Source of the DNA: Methanolinea sp.
GTDB taxonomy: Archaea; Halobacteriota; Methanomicrobia; Methanomicrobiales; Methanospirillaceae
Reading direction: 5' to 3'
Length of the DNA stretch: 64,000 nt
Assembly: GCA_018262855.1 (NCBI GenBank)
Contig: JADFDO010000004.1
Location: 124,001-188,000, forward strand
Both the position numbers and the translations under genes were made by a program. Positions 49,207-59,064 of this stretch are shown one piece after another (position 1 is the first letter of the stretch; every line of letters begins with the position of its first letter). Under the pieces are notes generated by a model. The model saw only the letters and a list, made by a program, of their open reading frames with translations, did not search any database and was not told the origin of the DNA.

Positions 49207-51744
49207 TCAGGCTTTTCCAGGGGTATCGCCTGTATACCGGTAATACGACAGCTTTACCAGTTCTGCAGTCACGAAAAATGCCGCGACAAGCCCGAGGATA
49301 ATCCCAAGTGAGGAGAGGGGGGGAGGTGCAAAGGAGAAAACCTCCTGTCCAAACGAAGTATAGGGGAGTATGATTGTGACGGCAGCGGCAACCGCGGTCA
49401 GTATCATCAGGGACCACGATGGACGGCTCGCCTTGAAGAAGGGAAGCCTGGTTCTGATAGAGAAGAGAAACACGAGTTCGGTCAGGATGCTCCCAACGAA
49501 CCAGCTGGTTTGGAGGACCTGGGCACCCTGGCCAACGAAGATCGCAAAGAATGCGAAGTCATCGACCGTGCTTATCACGCCGAGGAGAGTTGCAATAAGC
49601 ACGATCTCCTTCAAATCGTACCTTCCCGGCATTTCCAGCTCCAATTCGTCCACGGTGTCGGTGGCAATCGAGATCATGGGAAAATCTGACAGAAGATTCA
49701 CGAGCAGTATCTGGAGCGGCAGCATGGGAAGGAACGGGATGAAGAGTGAGACAATCGCAATGGCATAAAAATTCCCGAAGTTCGAAGCCAGGGTCGCCTT
49801 CAGGTACTTAACACTGTTGGCAAACACGCCCCTCCCACTCCTTATCCCGTCGATAATCACTTCTAGATTTTTCTGCAGGAGTATGATGTCAGCCGCCTCT
49901 CTCGCAATCTCAGCAGCGCTGTCCACGACAAGCGAGACGCCTGCAAGCTTGAGTGCCGGTGCATCGTTGATTCCTTCGCCGAGGAATCCCACCGTGCAGG
50001 TTCTCTGGAGCGACTGGATGATCTCGTATTTCTGCTCGGGTGTAATGCGGGCGAAGACCGCATAGTCAAGAATCGCCTGATCACGCTCGGCAGGGGACAT
50101 CGCCATCAATGCAGAGCCCCTGATCACGCGGGTCGGGTCATCAAGGAGGCCTATCTTGACTCCCACCGCACTGGCAACTTCGGGGCTGTCTCCGGTTATT
50201 ATTTTAATCGCAACGCCAAGCTCCTTCGCCTTCTCCATTGCACGGTATGTCGAAGGTTTGATGGGATCGGTGAATGCAATAGCCCCGTGAAACTCGAGAT
50301 CCCAGAGATCTTCAGGTGAAACGCCAGACGTGTCAGGTAAGACAGCTTTTGTGGCGATTGCTATTGTCCGTTCACCGGCATGCCCCCTTCCGGCAAGCCA
50401 TGAGAGGAGGGTGTCGCGTTCTTCTGCAGGCATTGAGGGGCACACTTTGAGGATCTCCTCGGGTGCTCCCCGGACAATGATCTCAGGCCCTGCAGGAGTG
50501 CGGGCCAGCACTGCGTTCATCCGGATCCGGGGATCGAACGGGAGTTCTGCCAGGCGCTCCGAATGCGGGATTGCTCCACGGTAAAGCCGGGAAGCCCCCT
50601 CGACAAGTGCAATATCAAATGGCTCGGTCTTCTCCTCGGTCTCTGCAACGGTCTGAAGGGCATAAGAAAAGAGGTCCTGGTCCGCTCCCGGAGATACTTC
50701 CGTGACAGAAAGGGTGTTCTCGGTGAGCGTTCCGGTCTTGTCCGAGCAAAGAACCTCGATACTGCCGATATCCTCGATGGCCGTCAGCCGCTTGACCACC
50801 ACGTCCTGTTTTGCCAGATCGAGTGCACCGCGGGAGAGCGAGACCGTGGTGACAACAGGAAGCGCCTCCGGCACCACGCTGACCACGAGCGCAATGGAAA
50901 ATACCACCAGTTCGATGAGATTGATCGAATCTCCCTTAAGCAGAAGGTTCGCCACGAACACGAACACCAGGGTGACCAGGATCATCCGGAGGATGAACCG
51001 GGAAAATCTCCCGATCCCCCTGGAGAATTCACTCTCCTTGGTAGTCTCCACCGTGAGGCGTGCAAGGGCTCCCATCGTGGTGCGGGCACCCGTCTCCACA
51101 ACGACTGCAACCGCCTCTCCACCGACCACCGATGTCCCGGAGAAACAGAGGTTGTGGCAGTCGTAGAGGGTCGGGGGATCTGCCGGAAGGGTGTCAGGGT
51201 TCTTCGCGACCGGGATGGATTCACCGGTCAGCACGGTCTCATTAACGACAAAGTTTTGCGTGCTGAGAACCCGGATATCGGCCGGAACCACATCCCCGGT
51301 GCCGAGTTTTATGATGTCGCCCGGCACCAGATCCCGCGATTCTATGGGGCGCCAGGATGAATCCCGCCTCACCCTGCTCTTTGGCTTGATGAACTGCTGC
51401 AATGCCCTGAGCGACTGCTCGGACCTGTATTCCTGGTAGAACCCGAGTGCCGCGTTGATCAGCACGAACACAAGGATGACGGCGCCATCGATGTATTCAC
51501 CAATCACAAAGACGATAGATGAGGCGACCAGGAGCAGGTATATGAACGCGGATTTAAACTGCCGGATGAGGATCTCCCACCACTGGACCTTGTTGGCAGT
51601 GATCTCATTATATCCTGATCCAACAAGCCTTTGTGATGCTTCGGCTGAAGATAATCCCTGGTCGGCCGAAGTCCTGAAATGCGCCAGGATCTCACCGGTG
51701 GAGAATGTGGAAAAATGTTTCGTGTCCTTTCTTATTGGAGTCAT
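49207..51744 (-). CDS. P-type cation-transporting ATPase
   Basis: An 845-residue pump: N-terminal cation-ATPase domain (STFSTGEILAHFRTSADQGL), membrane pairs, actuator motif VLTGESIPV, the phosphorylation site CSDKTGTLTEN (Asp in DKTGT), a nucleotide domain, and the hinge GEGINDAPALKLAGV. The hinge normally reads GDGxNDAP; here Glu replaces the first Asp. The membrane motif after phosphorylation and the long C-terminal set of six helices resemble Mg2+ (MgtA-like) or H+/Ca2+ pumps; the ion is undecided. ATG at 51744 is used; the 51789 frame adds 15 residues. Confidence 0.9.
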   Translation of the reverse strand: MTPIRKDTKHFSTFSTGEILAHFRTSADQGLSSAEASQRLVGSGYNEITANKVQWWEILIRQFKSAFIYLLLVASSIVFVIGEYIDGAVILVFVLINAALGFYQEYRSEQSLRALQQFIKPKSRVRRDSSWRPIESRDLVPGDIIKLGTGDVVPADIRVLSTQNFVVNETVLTGESIPVAKNPDTLPADPPTLYDCHNLCFSGTSVVGGEAVAVVVETGARTTMGALARLTVETTKESEFSRGIGRFSRFILRMILVTLVFVFVANLLLKGDSINLIELVVFSIALVVSVVPEALPVVTTVSLSRGALDLAKQDVVVKRLTAIEDIGSIEVLCSDKTGTLTENTLSVTEVSPGADQDLFSYALQTVAETEEKTEPFDIALVEGASRLYRGAIPHSERLAELPFDPRIRMNAVLARTPAGPEIIVRGAPEEILKVCPSMPAEERDTLLSWLAGRGHAGERTIAIATKAVLPDTSGVSPEDLWDLEFHGAIAFTDPIKPSTYRAMEKAKELGVAIKIITGDSPEVASAVGVKIGLLDDPTRVIRGSALMAMSPAERDQAILDYAVFARITPEQKYEIIQSLQRTCTVGFLGEGINDAPALKLAGVSLVVDSAAEIAREAADIILLQKNLEVIIDGIRSGRGVFANSVKYLKATLASNFGNFYAIAIVSLFIPFLPMLPLQILLVNLLSDFPMISIATDTVDELELEMPGRYDLKEIVLIATLLGVISTVDDFAFFAIFVGQGAQVLQTSWFVGSILTELVFLFSIRTRLPFFKASRPSWSLMILTAVAAAVTIILPYTSFGQEVFSFAPPPLSSLGIILGLVAAFFVTAELVKLSYYRYTGDTPGKA

Positions 51745-51941
51745 CGTGCGAGGGCCCACCGCTTCGCTATGAGACGTCAGTATTCTCACACAGTTATAAG
51801 TTCGTATTATCCCACAATCCGGCAGGTGGAGATATCCGGGACACCGGCTGTTCCACTCCGGGGGTTGCTCCGGGAGACCCCAAAAAAAATGACCTTTCAG
51901 GAAACCTGGTGAAGGGAGGACAATTCAAAAGGGAGGTGTGG

Positions 51942-52148
51942 TCAGGCAGATTTTGCCGCGAGCACCACATCCTCTTCCTTGATGGTTTTACGCCCGGCGT
52001 GTATCGCGAGCTTGTTCGCCTCTTTTACCAGGTTTGCAATGTAGTCTTCTGACTTTGCGACAAGAGCAGCAGCGGCGTCGCTGCCGACACGCTCTGCTCC
52101 ACTCTGCTTGGCAATCCTAACGACTGCCGCAATAGGTAAATCTGCCAC
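51942..52148 (-). CDS. archaeal histone
   Basis: A 68-residue histone-fold protein: LPIAAVVRIAKQSGAERVGS (alpha1 and loop), DAAAALVAKSEDYIANLVKE (alpha2) and the end AGRKTIKEEDVVLAAKSA (alpha3). It wraps DNA as dimers or extended fibres in the nucleoid. The gene has a strong TATA element (52182-52194) and an AAGGTGG ribosome site. Together these indicate an archaeal chromosome. Confidence 0.96.
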   Translation of the reverse strand: MADLPIAAVVRIAKQSGAERVGSDAAAALVAKSEDYIANLVKEANKLAIHAGRKTIKEEDVVLAAKSA

Positions 52149-52181
52149 CTTGATTACCTCAAATCAATAAACGCTTAAATA

Positions 52182-52194
52182 GTATATATAAATT
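52182..52194 (-). promoter_or_regulatory. TATA element of the histone gene
   Basis: Minus strand reads AATTTATATATAC, a near-consensus archaeal TATA box about 38-46 bases upstream of the histone ATG at 52148, leaving a short leader with the ribosome site AAGGTGG. Confidence 0.7.
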
Positions 52195-52281
52195 ACCCCT
52201 GATTTGCCCAAAATTGCCATGAAATTGCATCCCAACCATTGTGTGGGGTGTATACGAAAAAAGAGCATAAAACTGCCATCC

Positions 52282-52310
52282 AAAAAAATCCCGGTAACAG
52301 GAGCCGGGAT
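52282..52310 (-). terminator. hairpin plus T-run terminator
   Basis: ATCCCGG (52288-52294) and CCGGGAT (52304-52310) pair around a nine-base loop; read on the minus strand the stem is followed directly by seven T (52282-52288 are A on the plus strand). It lies about 90 bases downstream of the zinc-ribbon gene. Confidence 0.6.
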
Positions 52311-52401
52311 AAATCTCTTTTTTCGGGCCTTATTTTTGGTTTTTATCGTGAAAAACAGAACAAATCACTTTTTGAAATGCGTACGCAAATCTCTTTTCTC
52401 T

Positions 52402-52593
52402 TCACTTCCCGGAGAGATAGAAACCCCCGTCTTCCTGGACGAGCGGCACCTGATCGCGGGCACCGCGGGCGTATACTGCAAAGACAGCCCTGCAGAGGTG
52501 ATACCGGCATTCCCAGAGATCCCCATCATTTATCGGCGCCACGAGTTCGGACTTGCAAGCAGGGCACCTTATGCGTGGACGCGTACCGTGCAT
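52402..52593 (-). CDS. small zinc-ribbon-like protein
   Basis: A 63-residue protein starting MHGTRPRIRCPACKSELVAP, with a CPAC pair and, 18 residues later, C-x4-C in WECRYHLCRAVFAVY; the second half is a slightly altered zinc ribbon. The ATG at 52593 was chosen by domain position, as a 111-codon frame adds a non-homologous front. No ribosome site is evident. A probable terminator follows. Role unknown; zinc ribbons often bind nucleic acids or partner proteins. Confidence 0.5.
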   Translation of the reverse strand: MHGTRPRIRCPACKSELVAPINDGDLWECRYHLCRAVFAVYARGARDQVPLVQEDGGFYLSGK

Positions 52594-53048
52594 GTACAGG
52601 AAGGAAGGCCTTGGTATCAACAGGCCCTGCCATATGGGGAGCGAAAGTGGAGTCGAACGGTTCACTCCGGTAAAAATGTGAGTTTGCCAGGAAATAACCA
52701 TCGAGGGGTTTTGCAGCGAAATTCTCAAAAGCCACAATTCTTTGAAATCACCTGGTGGTGTGCTGCTCCTGTGTCAAGCCTTGTGCATATTCATGGTCCG
52801 GATGGTTCCCAGCAGTAAGTTTATCCGGTATGTGAATCAGTATAAAAAGAGGGATATTGGGGGTCTGGAAACGGGGGGGAGTATTATCCAGGCAGTCACG
52901 TGGATGAACAAATCCATCCTTGACAGGAAGATGAGACTGCCGGGCAAGCATAGTGAGATTGCGTTCGTTCCATACCTTCTCTGTCGTGGTGACAGCCCTG
53001 TCCTTCTCATAAGGTTCGCAAATCCCTTGGTGGGTGGAGTCTGCTAAA
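52594..53048. other. 455-bp gene-free stretch upstream of a sensor kinase
   Basis: A 101-codon frame on the plus strand spans part of this stretch but has neither ribosome site nor domain character. A TATA element GTATAAAAAG lies at about 52840-52849, plausible for the kinase gene, whose ribosome site GGTGGAG is at 53033-53039. No RNA gene seen. Confidence 0.4.
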
Positions 53049-55709
53049 ATGGCTGGAAATGGGGGGAAGCGGAAGGAGAAACAACAACCACTCTTTTCAT
53101 TCTCAAACTATCTTCTCATCTCCATGATCTTCCTCATCCTCGTGCTTGCGGCGGGTATCACCTATTTTGATTACCGCCAGGCAGAGGAGATGTACCAGAA
53201 AAGTGCCCGTGTAATGCAGGAACAGACTGAGCAGGACATTACCCAGACGGTCAAGATAGTGGATGACTCATACGCAATGTATGATAATTCGCTCAATTTC
53301 CAGATGCAAAAAGATTTTTCTCTCTTTCTCCAGGAGTACGAACTCGCTGGCCGGGATCCTTCGAGAATGGATCTGCAAGGGCTCAAGAAGGTGATGAACG
53401 ATACCATGGACCTCTATATCATCAACGAGTCGGTCATGGTGGAGTTCACCACCTATGAACCTGACCAGAACCTCGACTTCAGCCAGTGGCCATATTCCTA
53501 CAATTTCCTGAAAGACCTCTTTACAAAGGAGGGTTTTTATCCTGACCGGGTGGTCTACGAGGTAGCAACGGGACACCTCAGAAAATATGCCTACATGCCC
53601 ACTCCGGACCACCGGTATATCCTCGAACTCGGTATGACTGAAAAGGGGATCGGGGAGCGGCCGGCCATCCAGTTCCAGGAACCCCTGCGCAAGATGGCCT
53701 CCAATAATCCCAACATCATCAGTTATACTTCGTTTGATACTGTTGGCAGAGAGATTGGAAAGATGGCCGAGAACCGGAGAACTGCTCCCCCGCAAGTCCA
53801 GACCGTTATCAATGAGAAGAGAACAATTGAAGTGGTTGATTCGACGAACGACACGATCATCAGGTATCTTCTCGTTGATCTTTCTGGTGAAGGGTATGCC
53901 TCGGACACGAGCTGGATCATCGAGCTCGTCTACGACCAGTCTGAAATGAAAGCCCAGTTGAACAACCTTATCTTTTACCACTCACTTGTTGGACTGCTTG
54001 CAGTGCTTTTGAGTGCGGGTATTGCAATTGTCCTTTCCAGGATCCTCACAAAACCCATTACCCAAATGGTCAACGACATTGACACCATTTCAAAAGGGGA
54101 CCTTGACCACGCGATCTCAAGGACCGATATCGTCGAATTCACACAGATCGAGAAAAGCACCACCTCGCTCGTGAACACTCTGAAGGGGATGATCGAACGG
54201 CTCCAGCTGAGCGAGGAAGATCTCAGGAAGAGCGAAGAGAATTACAGGACAGTCGTAGAGAACCAGACCGAGCTGATTGCCCGGTTCCTCCCTGACGGGA
54301 CGCACGTGTTTGTGAATGATGCATACTGCAATTATTTCGACGTCCCGTGCAGTGAACTGATTGGAAGGGTGATGTGGCCAAGAATCGCTGAAGAGGACAG
54401 GGCCCGTGTAAGAGTTCATTACCAGTCACTCACCCCAGAAAATCCGACCGCGTCTATAGAGTACCGGATACTATTGCCCAGCAGTGAAGTGCGCTGGCTC
54501 CAGTGGAATGACAGGGCGATCTTTTCACCCGACGGGGTTATCATCGAGTACCAGACTGTCGGGAGGGATGTCACAGAGAGAAAGAGGATCGAAGAGGATC
54601 TCATCGAGAGCGAGAGAAAGTTCCGCGATCTTGCGAGCCTGCTGCCTCAGGTAATCTTTGAGACAGACCTCGACGGCCGGATAACCTACGTGAATCAGTC
54701 AGCATACGGAGAATTCGGCTACAGCCATGAGGACGTCGAAGAGGGTGTCAATTTCATCCAGGTGATAGTTCCCGAAGACCGAATCACTGCAATCCGGAAT
54801 TTTACAAGCATTATCGAGGGTCATATAGTACCTAATGCCGAGTATCGTATGATAAGGAAAGACGGATCAATGCTTGACGGTTTAGTATACTCCTCTGCAA
54901 TCGTGAAGGATGGGAAAACCATGGGAATCCGCGGGATTCTTGTAGACATCACCAAGCTAAAACAGGTCGAGGGTGAGCTCCGCAGGCTCAATGAGGAACT
55001 GGAAACCCGCGTTGCAGTAAGAACCGCAGATCTCGAGGTTGCGAACCGCGAACTGGAGGCGTTCTCATACTCGGTCTCACACGACCTCCGGGCACCGTTG
55101 CGTGCCATCGACGGTTTCTCCTCCATTCTCATCACCGAGCATGGATCAACGCTCGATCCGAAGATCAGGGATCTCCTCGAGAGGATCAGGATGAATGCCC
55201 AGAAGATGGGGCAGCTCATTGATTCTATCCTGAACTTCTCGCGGATGTCCCGCCAGCCCCTTAAAAAGGAGAGGTTGTACCCTGGGCAGATCGTAAACGA
55301 TGTGCTCGAGGAGTTGAAGCCCCAGCGGGAACGACGGAAGGTAGAGATTCGGGTAGGGACGCTCCCCGCGTGTGACGGCGATCCTGCACTCATCAAGCAG
55401 GTATTCATGAACCTTATCTCGAATGCCCTGAAGTTCACCAGGAAAAGAGAACATGCCCTCATCGAGGTCTTCTCTTTAGAAAAGGAAGGTACCACCTTAT
55501 TTGTCATCAGGGACAACGGAGTCGGGTTTGACATGAAATACGCAAGCAAGCTCTTCGCAGTGTTCCAGCGGCTCCACGAAGAGAAAGAGTACGAAGGGAC
55601 CGGGATTGGCCTTGCGATCGTGCACCGGATCATCCAGCGGCACGGAGGAAAAGTGTGGATCGAGAGCGAGGTTGAGAAAGGGACCACCGTGTATTTCACG
55701 CTGGGATGA
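53049..55709 (+). CDS. Cache-HAMP-PAS-PAS sensor histidine kinase
   Basis: An 886-residue kinase: membrane helix (about 22-40), extracellular double Cache-like domain (about 45-305), second helix (about 310-330, LVGLLAVLLSAGIAIVLSRI), HAMP (about 330-385, LTKPITQMVNDIDTISKGDL), two PAS domains (about 400-515 and 525-640), coiled coil, HisKA with phospho-acceptor in YSVSHDLRAPLRAIDGF, and HATPase (NLISNALKFT, DNGVGFD, GTGIGLAIV). It senses an external ligand. ATG at 53049 has GGTGGAG nine bases upstream and is preferred to GTG at 53034. No response regulator adjoins it; two Cache-type lipoproteins lie downstream. Confidence 0.93.
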   Translation: MAGNGGKRKEKQQPLFSFSNYLLISMIFLILVLAAGITYFDYRQAEEMYQKSARVMQEQTEQDITQTVKIVDDSYAMYDNSLNFQMQKDFSLFLQEYELAGRDPSRMDLQGLKKVMNDTMDLYIINESVMVEFTTYEPDQNLDFSQWPYSYNFLKDLFTKEGFYPDRVVYEVATGHLRKYAYMPTPDHRYILELGMTEKGIGERPAIQFQEPLRKMASNNPNIISYTSFDTVGREIGKMAENRRTAPPQVQTVINEKRTIEVVDSTNDTIIRYLLVDLSGEGYASDTSWIIELVYDQSEMKAQLNNLIFYHSLVGLLAVLLSAGIAIVLSRILTKPITQMVNDIDTISKGDLDHAISRTDIVEFTQIEKSTTSLVNTLKGMIERLQLSEEDLRKSEENYRTVVENQTELIARFLPDGTHVFVNDAYCNYFDVPCSELIGRVMWPRIAEEDRARVRVHYQSLTPENPTASIEYRILLPSSEVRWLQWNDRAIFSPDGVIIEYQTVGRDVTERKRIEEDLIESERKFRDLASLLPQVIFETDLDGRITYVNQSAYGEFGYSHEDVEEGVNFIQVIVPEDRITAIRNFTSIIEGHIVPNAEYRMIRKDGSMLDGLVYSSAIVKDGKTMGIRGILVDITKLKQVEGELRRLNEELETRVAVRTADLEVANRELEAFSYSVSHDLRAPLRAIDGFSSILITEHGSTLDPKIRDLLERIRMNAQKMGQLIDSILNFSRMSRQPLKKERLYPGQIVNDVLEELKPQRERRKVEIRVGTLPACDGDPALIKQVFMNLISNALKFTRKREHALIEVFSLEKEGTTLFVIRDNGVGFDMKYASKLFAVFQRLHEEKEYEGTGIGLAIVHRIIQRHGGKVWIESEVEKGTTVYFTLG

Positions 55710-55822
55710 GATGGACGCCTCTTCACCTCTCACATCCCGGACGGTCTCCCGCGAGAGGGAACTCACAGCGATGAAGCGTGCAGGAATGAATCATTAATAA
55801 CTTCCAGATCCCACATTTTTCC

Positions 55823-56236
55823 ATGCGATGGAATATTCTCTATATTTCGATCCTTGTGGTCATTCTTACAGCGTGTACAGTGCCGGGGTGCCTCGATTCC
55901 TCCAGCGCAGGCATCGCGTCAATCACCACCGACAAGGACCTTTATCATTCACACGAGGTCATGAATATCACGGTCTCAATTTCTTCTCAGGGGAATATTG
56001 GCAACGCCACCCTCCGTCTACGGGGTATCCAGGATGATGATGGTCACTTCCAGCTCAACAAGGATATCCCTGTCATCCTCGCGCCCGGTCAAAATATTCA
56101 GGTCTACAGCCACCAGCTCCCTCACTGTTCCTCCTGTTCAGGGCTTCTTGAAGGGACGTACAGGATTGATGCAAGCCTTCTCCAGAACGGGGAAATCATA
56201 TCGAATATGACGCACACTTTCCAGCTGAAACAGTAA
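55823..56236 (+). CDS. small lipoprotein of unknown function
   Basis: A 137-residue exported protein: MRWNILYISILVVILTACTV with possible lipobox cysteines (TAC near residue 18 or PGC near 23), then a beta-sandwich-like domain (SITTDKDLYHSHEVMNITVS, NATLRLRGIQDD) resembling Ig-type bacterial surface folds, with a CSSC pair. It lies 113 bp after the Cache kinase. No family recognised beyond the fold impression. Confidence 0.65.
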   Translation: MRWNILYISILVVILTACTVPGCLDSSSAGIASITTDKDLYHSHEVMNITVSISSQGNIGNATLRLRGIQDDDGHFQLNKDIPVILAPGQNIQVYSHQLPHCSSCSGLLEGTYRIDASLLQNGEIISNMTHTFQLKQ

Positions 56237-56519
56237 TATTCATCATCCGATATCCACTTTTTTTAAGCGGTAAAAGATCAAGGAAACCTCGCCATCGTCA
56301 TCGATGGATTCGTATCATCGCGATACCTGGCAATACCGGTGACATCCTGCGAAGTCTCTGCGATATGGTCGATTATTCTGAACGCATCACCGGGACCATC
56401 ACCGAGTGATTCGCAACTCCGAACACCCTTGCAGGGTATATGCCCTGACATGAACATCGTCCTTTTTCCCCTACCCCGGACAAAAAAATAACCAGGAAGC
56501 ACCCCCAATACTTCAGTGA

Positions 56520-57365
56520 ATGAACAGGCATCCCTTTCTCCCTGTTATCCTGCTGATACTCGCCACTCTTGTCGGTGCTGGCTGCCTGCAGCAGGAGAGT
56601 CCCGGAAAGACCATCCCTACTCTGAATCCCCACCATCCAACCATGGAAGCACTCCTTGGAAACGTGACCAGTAGCATTCAGGAATCGCTCGTCAGCAGCG
56701 ATCTCGTGGTGTCCGATGTAGCAGCAGATCTCGGGAGAACCGGCATCTTGGGCCCCGGTGCTGAGACAGTGTTGAGAGAAGCCGTGGGATCCCATCCTCT
56801 CATCCTGACAATGATAACGTATGACAGGAACGGGACCGTTCAAACAGCAGAACCGGAGAGTGCGAAGGTCCTGGTCGGCCAGGACCTCTCCGACCAGGAG
56901 AATGTTCGAAAATCTCTTTCGACCGGAGAGCCCCTGATGAGCGATCTCTTCCCACTTTCACAGGGAGGATTTGGGATCTCGATCTCACACCCGGTGCACT
57001 CGCGGCATGGTGAATTTATCGGCGTGGTCAGCATGGTGTTCTTGCCATATGAACTGATCACCCCGCCTGTCGAACGTGAAGTGAACGGAATCCCCTATTC
57101 CTTCCAGGTCCTTGAGACCGATGCCCTTATCCTCTATGATCCCGATCCGGTCGAGGTTGGGAAAGAGACCTTCAACGAGACGTTTTATGCGGAATTTCCG
57201 GGGATTGAAAGGGTCGCCAGGCAGGTGGTTGCGAACCACTCCGGGTACGATACCTACTCTTTCTACAGTACGGGATATGGGAGGATTGTGGAGAAAGAGA
57301 CATTCTGGTCAACCGCCAGTCTACACGGGACCGAGTGGAGGGTGATGGTGATCGGGGAGGTATGA
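56520..57365 (+). CDS. Cache-domain lipoprotein without output domain
   Basis: A 281-residue lipoprotein: signal with lipobox VGAGC (Cys 22), then a single extracellular Cache-type sensor fold. Features are the long N-terminal helix (MEALLGNVTSSIQESLVSSD), YDRNGTVQTAEPESAKVLVG, and the PVHSRHGEFIGVVSMVFLPY strand pair usual for dCache ligand domains. There is no transmembrane helix after the domain and no signalling module, so it would act as an extracellular ligand catcher or co-receptor. Near the Cache kinase at 53049. Confidence 0.82.
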   Translation: MNRHPFLPVILLILATLVGAGCLQQESPGKTIPTLNPHHPTMEALLGNVTSSIQESLVSSDLVVSDVAADLGRTGILGPGAETVLREAVGSHPLILTMITYDRNGTVQTAEPESAKVLVGQDLSDQENVRKSLSTGEPLMSDLFPLSQGGFGISISHPVHSRHGEFIGVVSMVFLPYELITPPVEREVNGIPYSFQVLETDALILYDPDPVEVGKETFNETFYAEFPGIERVARQVVANHSGYDTYSFYSTGYGRIVEKETFWSTASLHGTEWRVMVIGEV

Positions 57366-57525
57366 ATGGAATACACCAGGCCGCCTGCTGGTGCCGAAAT
57401 CCCACGGCATTCACTCATCCGGCCTCCTAATGATTCGGGTGCCTGGATTCACTGATCGAGACCATACCAGGCCCACCTCACCGTAATTCACAATCCTTTT
57501 CCCCGCTGGCACAGACCTTTTCCGC

Positions 57526-58959
57526 ATGGTGCATAGGTGTATTCTCATGATTGCGGTAATGCTCGTTATGGCGATAATTGCTGCCGGTTGTACCACCACT
57601 CCCCCGGGACCGGCAACCCCCTCACCAACACCAGTCCAGACCGCGACTCTGTCAACCCGGTACAGTCAGCCTGAAGAGATCACGACCACCCCTGAACTGG
57701 TCGCATTTGTTGCCAATGCAGCGGCCTTCGCTCGTGAACAGGGGCGGGAGAACGCTGTTCCAGCCTTCAACGACCAGAACGGATCGTTTGTCATCGGCAA
57801 CGTGCAGGTGTTCGCAATAGGGTATGATGGAACCCTGATCGCAGATTCGGGTGAACCCGGGGCTGTCGGGACCAATATCCAGAACTTGACCGATTCATTC
57901 GGGATTCCCCTTGTCCGGAACATGGCAGAAACAGCCCGGTACGGGAGGGGCTACGTGAGTTATACTTACCCGAATCCTTCGGCAGACAATGCGTCCGAGT
58001 CCAGGATTGCGGTGGTTGAGGACATCGACGGAACCTATTATATCGGTGCCGGAATGTTTGCGTCCGAGGGGGAGATCTATCCCTCTACCAGGCTGAATAC
58101 CTCAGCGAACCCTCTCACGGTCGAAGACCTCGTTGTATATGTTCAGGATGCGGCCGCATACGCACGGGCACACGGAAGGGAGAATACTCTTTCATCTTTT
58201 AACGATCCAGAGGGCCGATTTGTCCGGGGAGAACTCGTCATCATGGCATTCGACTACAACGGCACGAACCTTGCAGCCCCTCCCTATTCACCTGAACTTA
58301 CGAACTACCATATCAACCTCATCAACTACCAGGATCCGGACGGTGTCGAAACAATCCGGGGGATGCGGGATCTCGCACGCGGGGGAGGCGGGTTCCTGTA
58401 CACCGTCGCGAAGATCAAGGCGAACGGGAAGACAATCTTTGTGCCAAAGATCGACTACGCTGAGCCTGTTGACAACGAATGGTGGATCTTCTCCGGAATC
58501 ATCGTGCCCGAATACACGAGAGCAGGCACCGGGAACATGGCAGGCATCCAGATCCGCAATCTCACCCGGGAGAACCTCTATCAGCGCGTGAATGAGGCAG
58601 TTGCTTTTGCCCATACAAACGGGAAGGAAAAGACCTTCAAGGAGATCAACGATCCGAAGGGAAGGTTTGTCACGGGAGACCTCTTTATCTGGGCATCATC
58701 ACGCGACGGGGTCCTCCTCGCAGACCCCTTCTGGAAATCCGGGATAGGTGAAAACCATTGGGAATATGCCGACCAGTATGGCATGAAAGTGACACAGGCC
58801 GGGGTTCAGGCAATGGAGAATGGCACAGGGTTCTCCAGGGCGCTCTTCCCTGATACCGCGATGAATGGAACCGAAAATATTGAAAAGCTCATTTACATGA
58901 AAGCCGTGGACGATATCTGGTGGATCGGGAGCGGGATCTACGGCATCCGGGTTGAATGA
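57526..58959 (+). CDS. lipoprotein with three tandem sCache-type domains
   Basis: A 477-residue lipoprotein: lipobox IAAGC (Cys 22), Thr/Pro linker, then three homologous units at about 56-182, 196-330 and 346-477. Each has the pattern V--A--FA---GRE-(T/A), FND--G-FV-G-(L/V)---A--Y-GT-(L/I)A (for example FNDPEGRFVRGELVIMAFDY), and a closing IWW/WWI-SG-(I/M) strand. Such domains bind small ligands in front of a kinase or chemoreceptor; here no membrane or output domain exists. Function inferred: ligand capture for a separate sensor. Confidence 0.85.
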   Translation: MVHRCILMIAVMLVMAIIAAGCTTTPPGPATPSPTPVQTATLSTRYSQPEEITTTPELVAFVANAAAFAREQGRENAVPAFNDQNGSFVIGNVQVFAIGYDGTLIADSGEPGAVGTNIQNLTDSFGIPLVRNMAETARYGRGYVSYTYPNPSADNASESRIAVVEDIDGTYYIGAGMFASEGEIYPSTRLNTSANPLTVEDLVVYVQDAAAYARAHGRENTLSSFNDPEGRFVRGELVIMAFDYNGTNLAAPPYSPELTNYHINLINYQDPDGVETIRGMRDLARGGGGFLYTVAKIKANGKTIFVPKIDYAEPVDNEWWIFSGIIVPEYTRAGTGNMAGIQIRNLTRENLYQRVNEAVAFAHTNGKEKTFKEINDPKGRFVTGDLFIWASSRDGVLLADPFWKSGIGENHWEYADQYGMKVTQAGVQAMENGTGFSRALFPDTAMNGTENIEKLIYMKAVDDIWWIGSGIYGIRVE

Positions 58960-59064
58960 GGGAACGAATATCATCTCTCATCCCCCGACGCAGACAGCCC
59001 GGAAGAAACCGCCCCTTTTTCTTCTTTCTCACCTCCGGTTCATCCAACACCTGTTAATACCCGG

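Noticed and set aside
52742-53047. 101-codon frame before the Cache kinase
   Set aside because: No ribosome site or recognisable pattern, and the TATA element of the kinase lies inside it.
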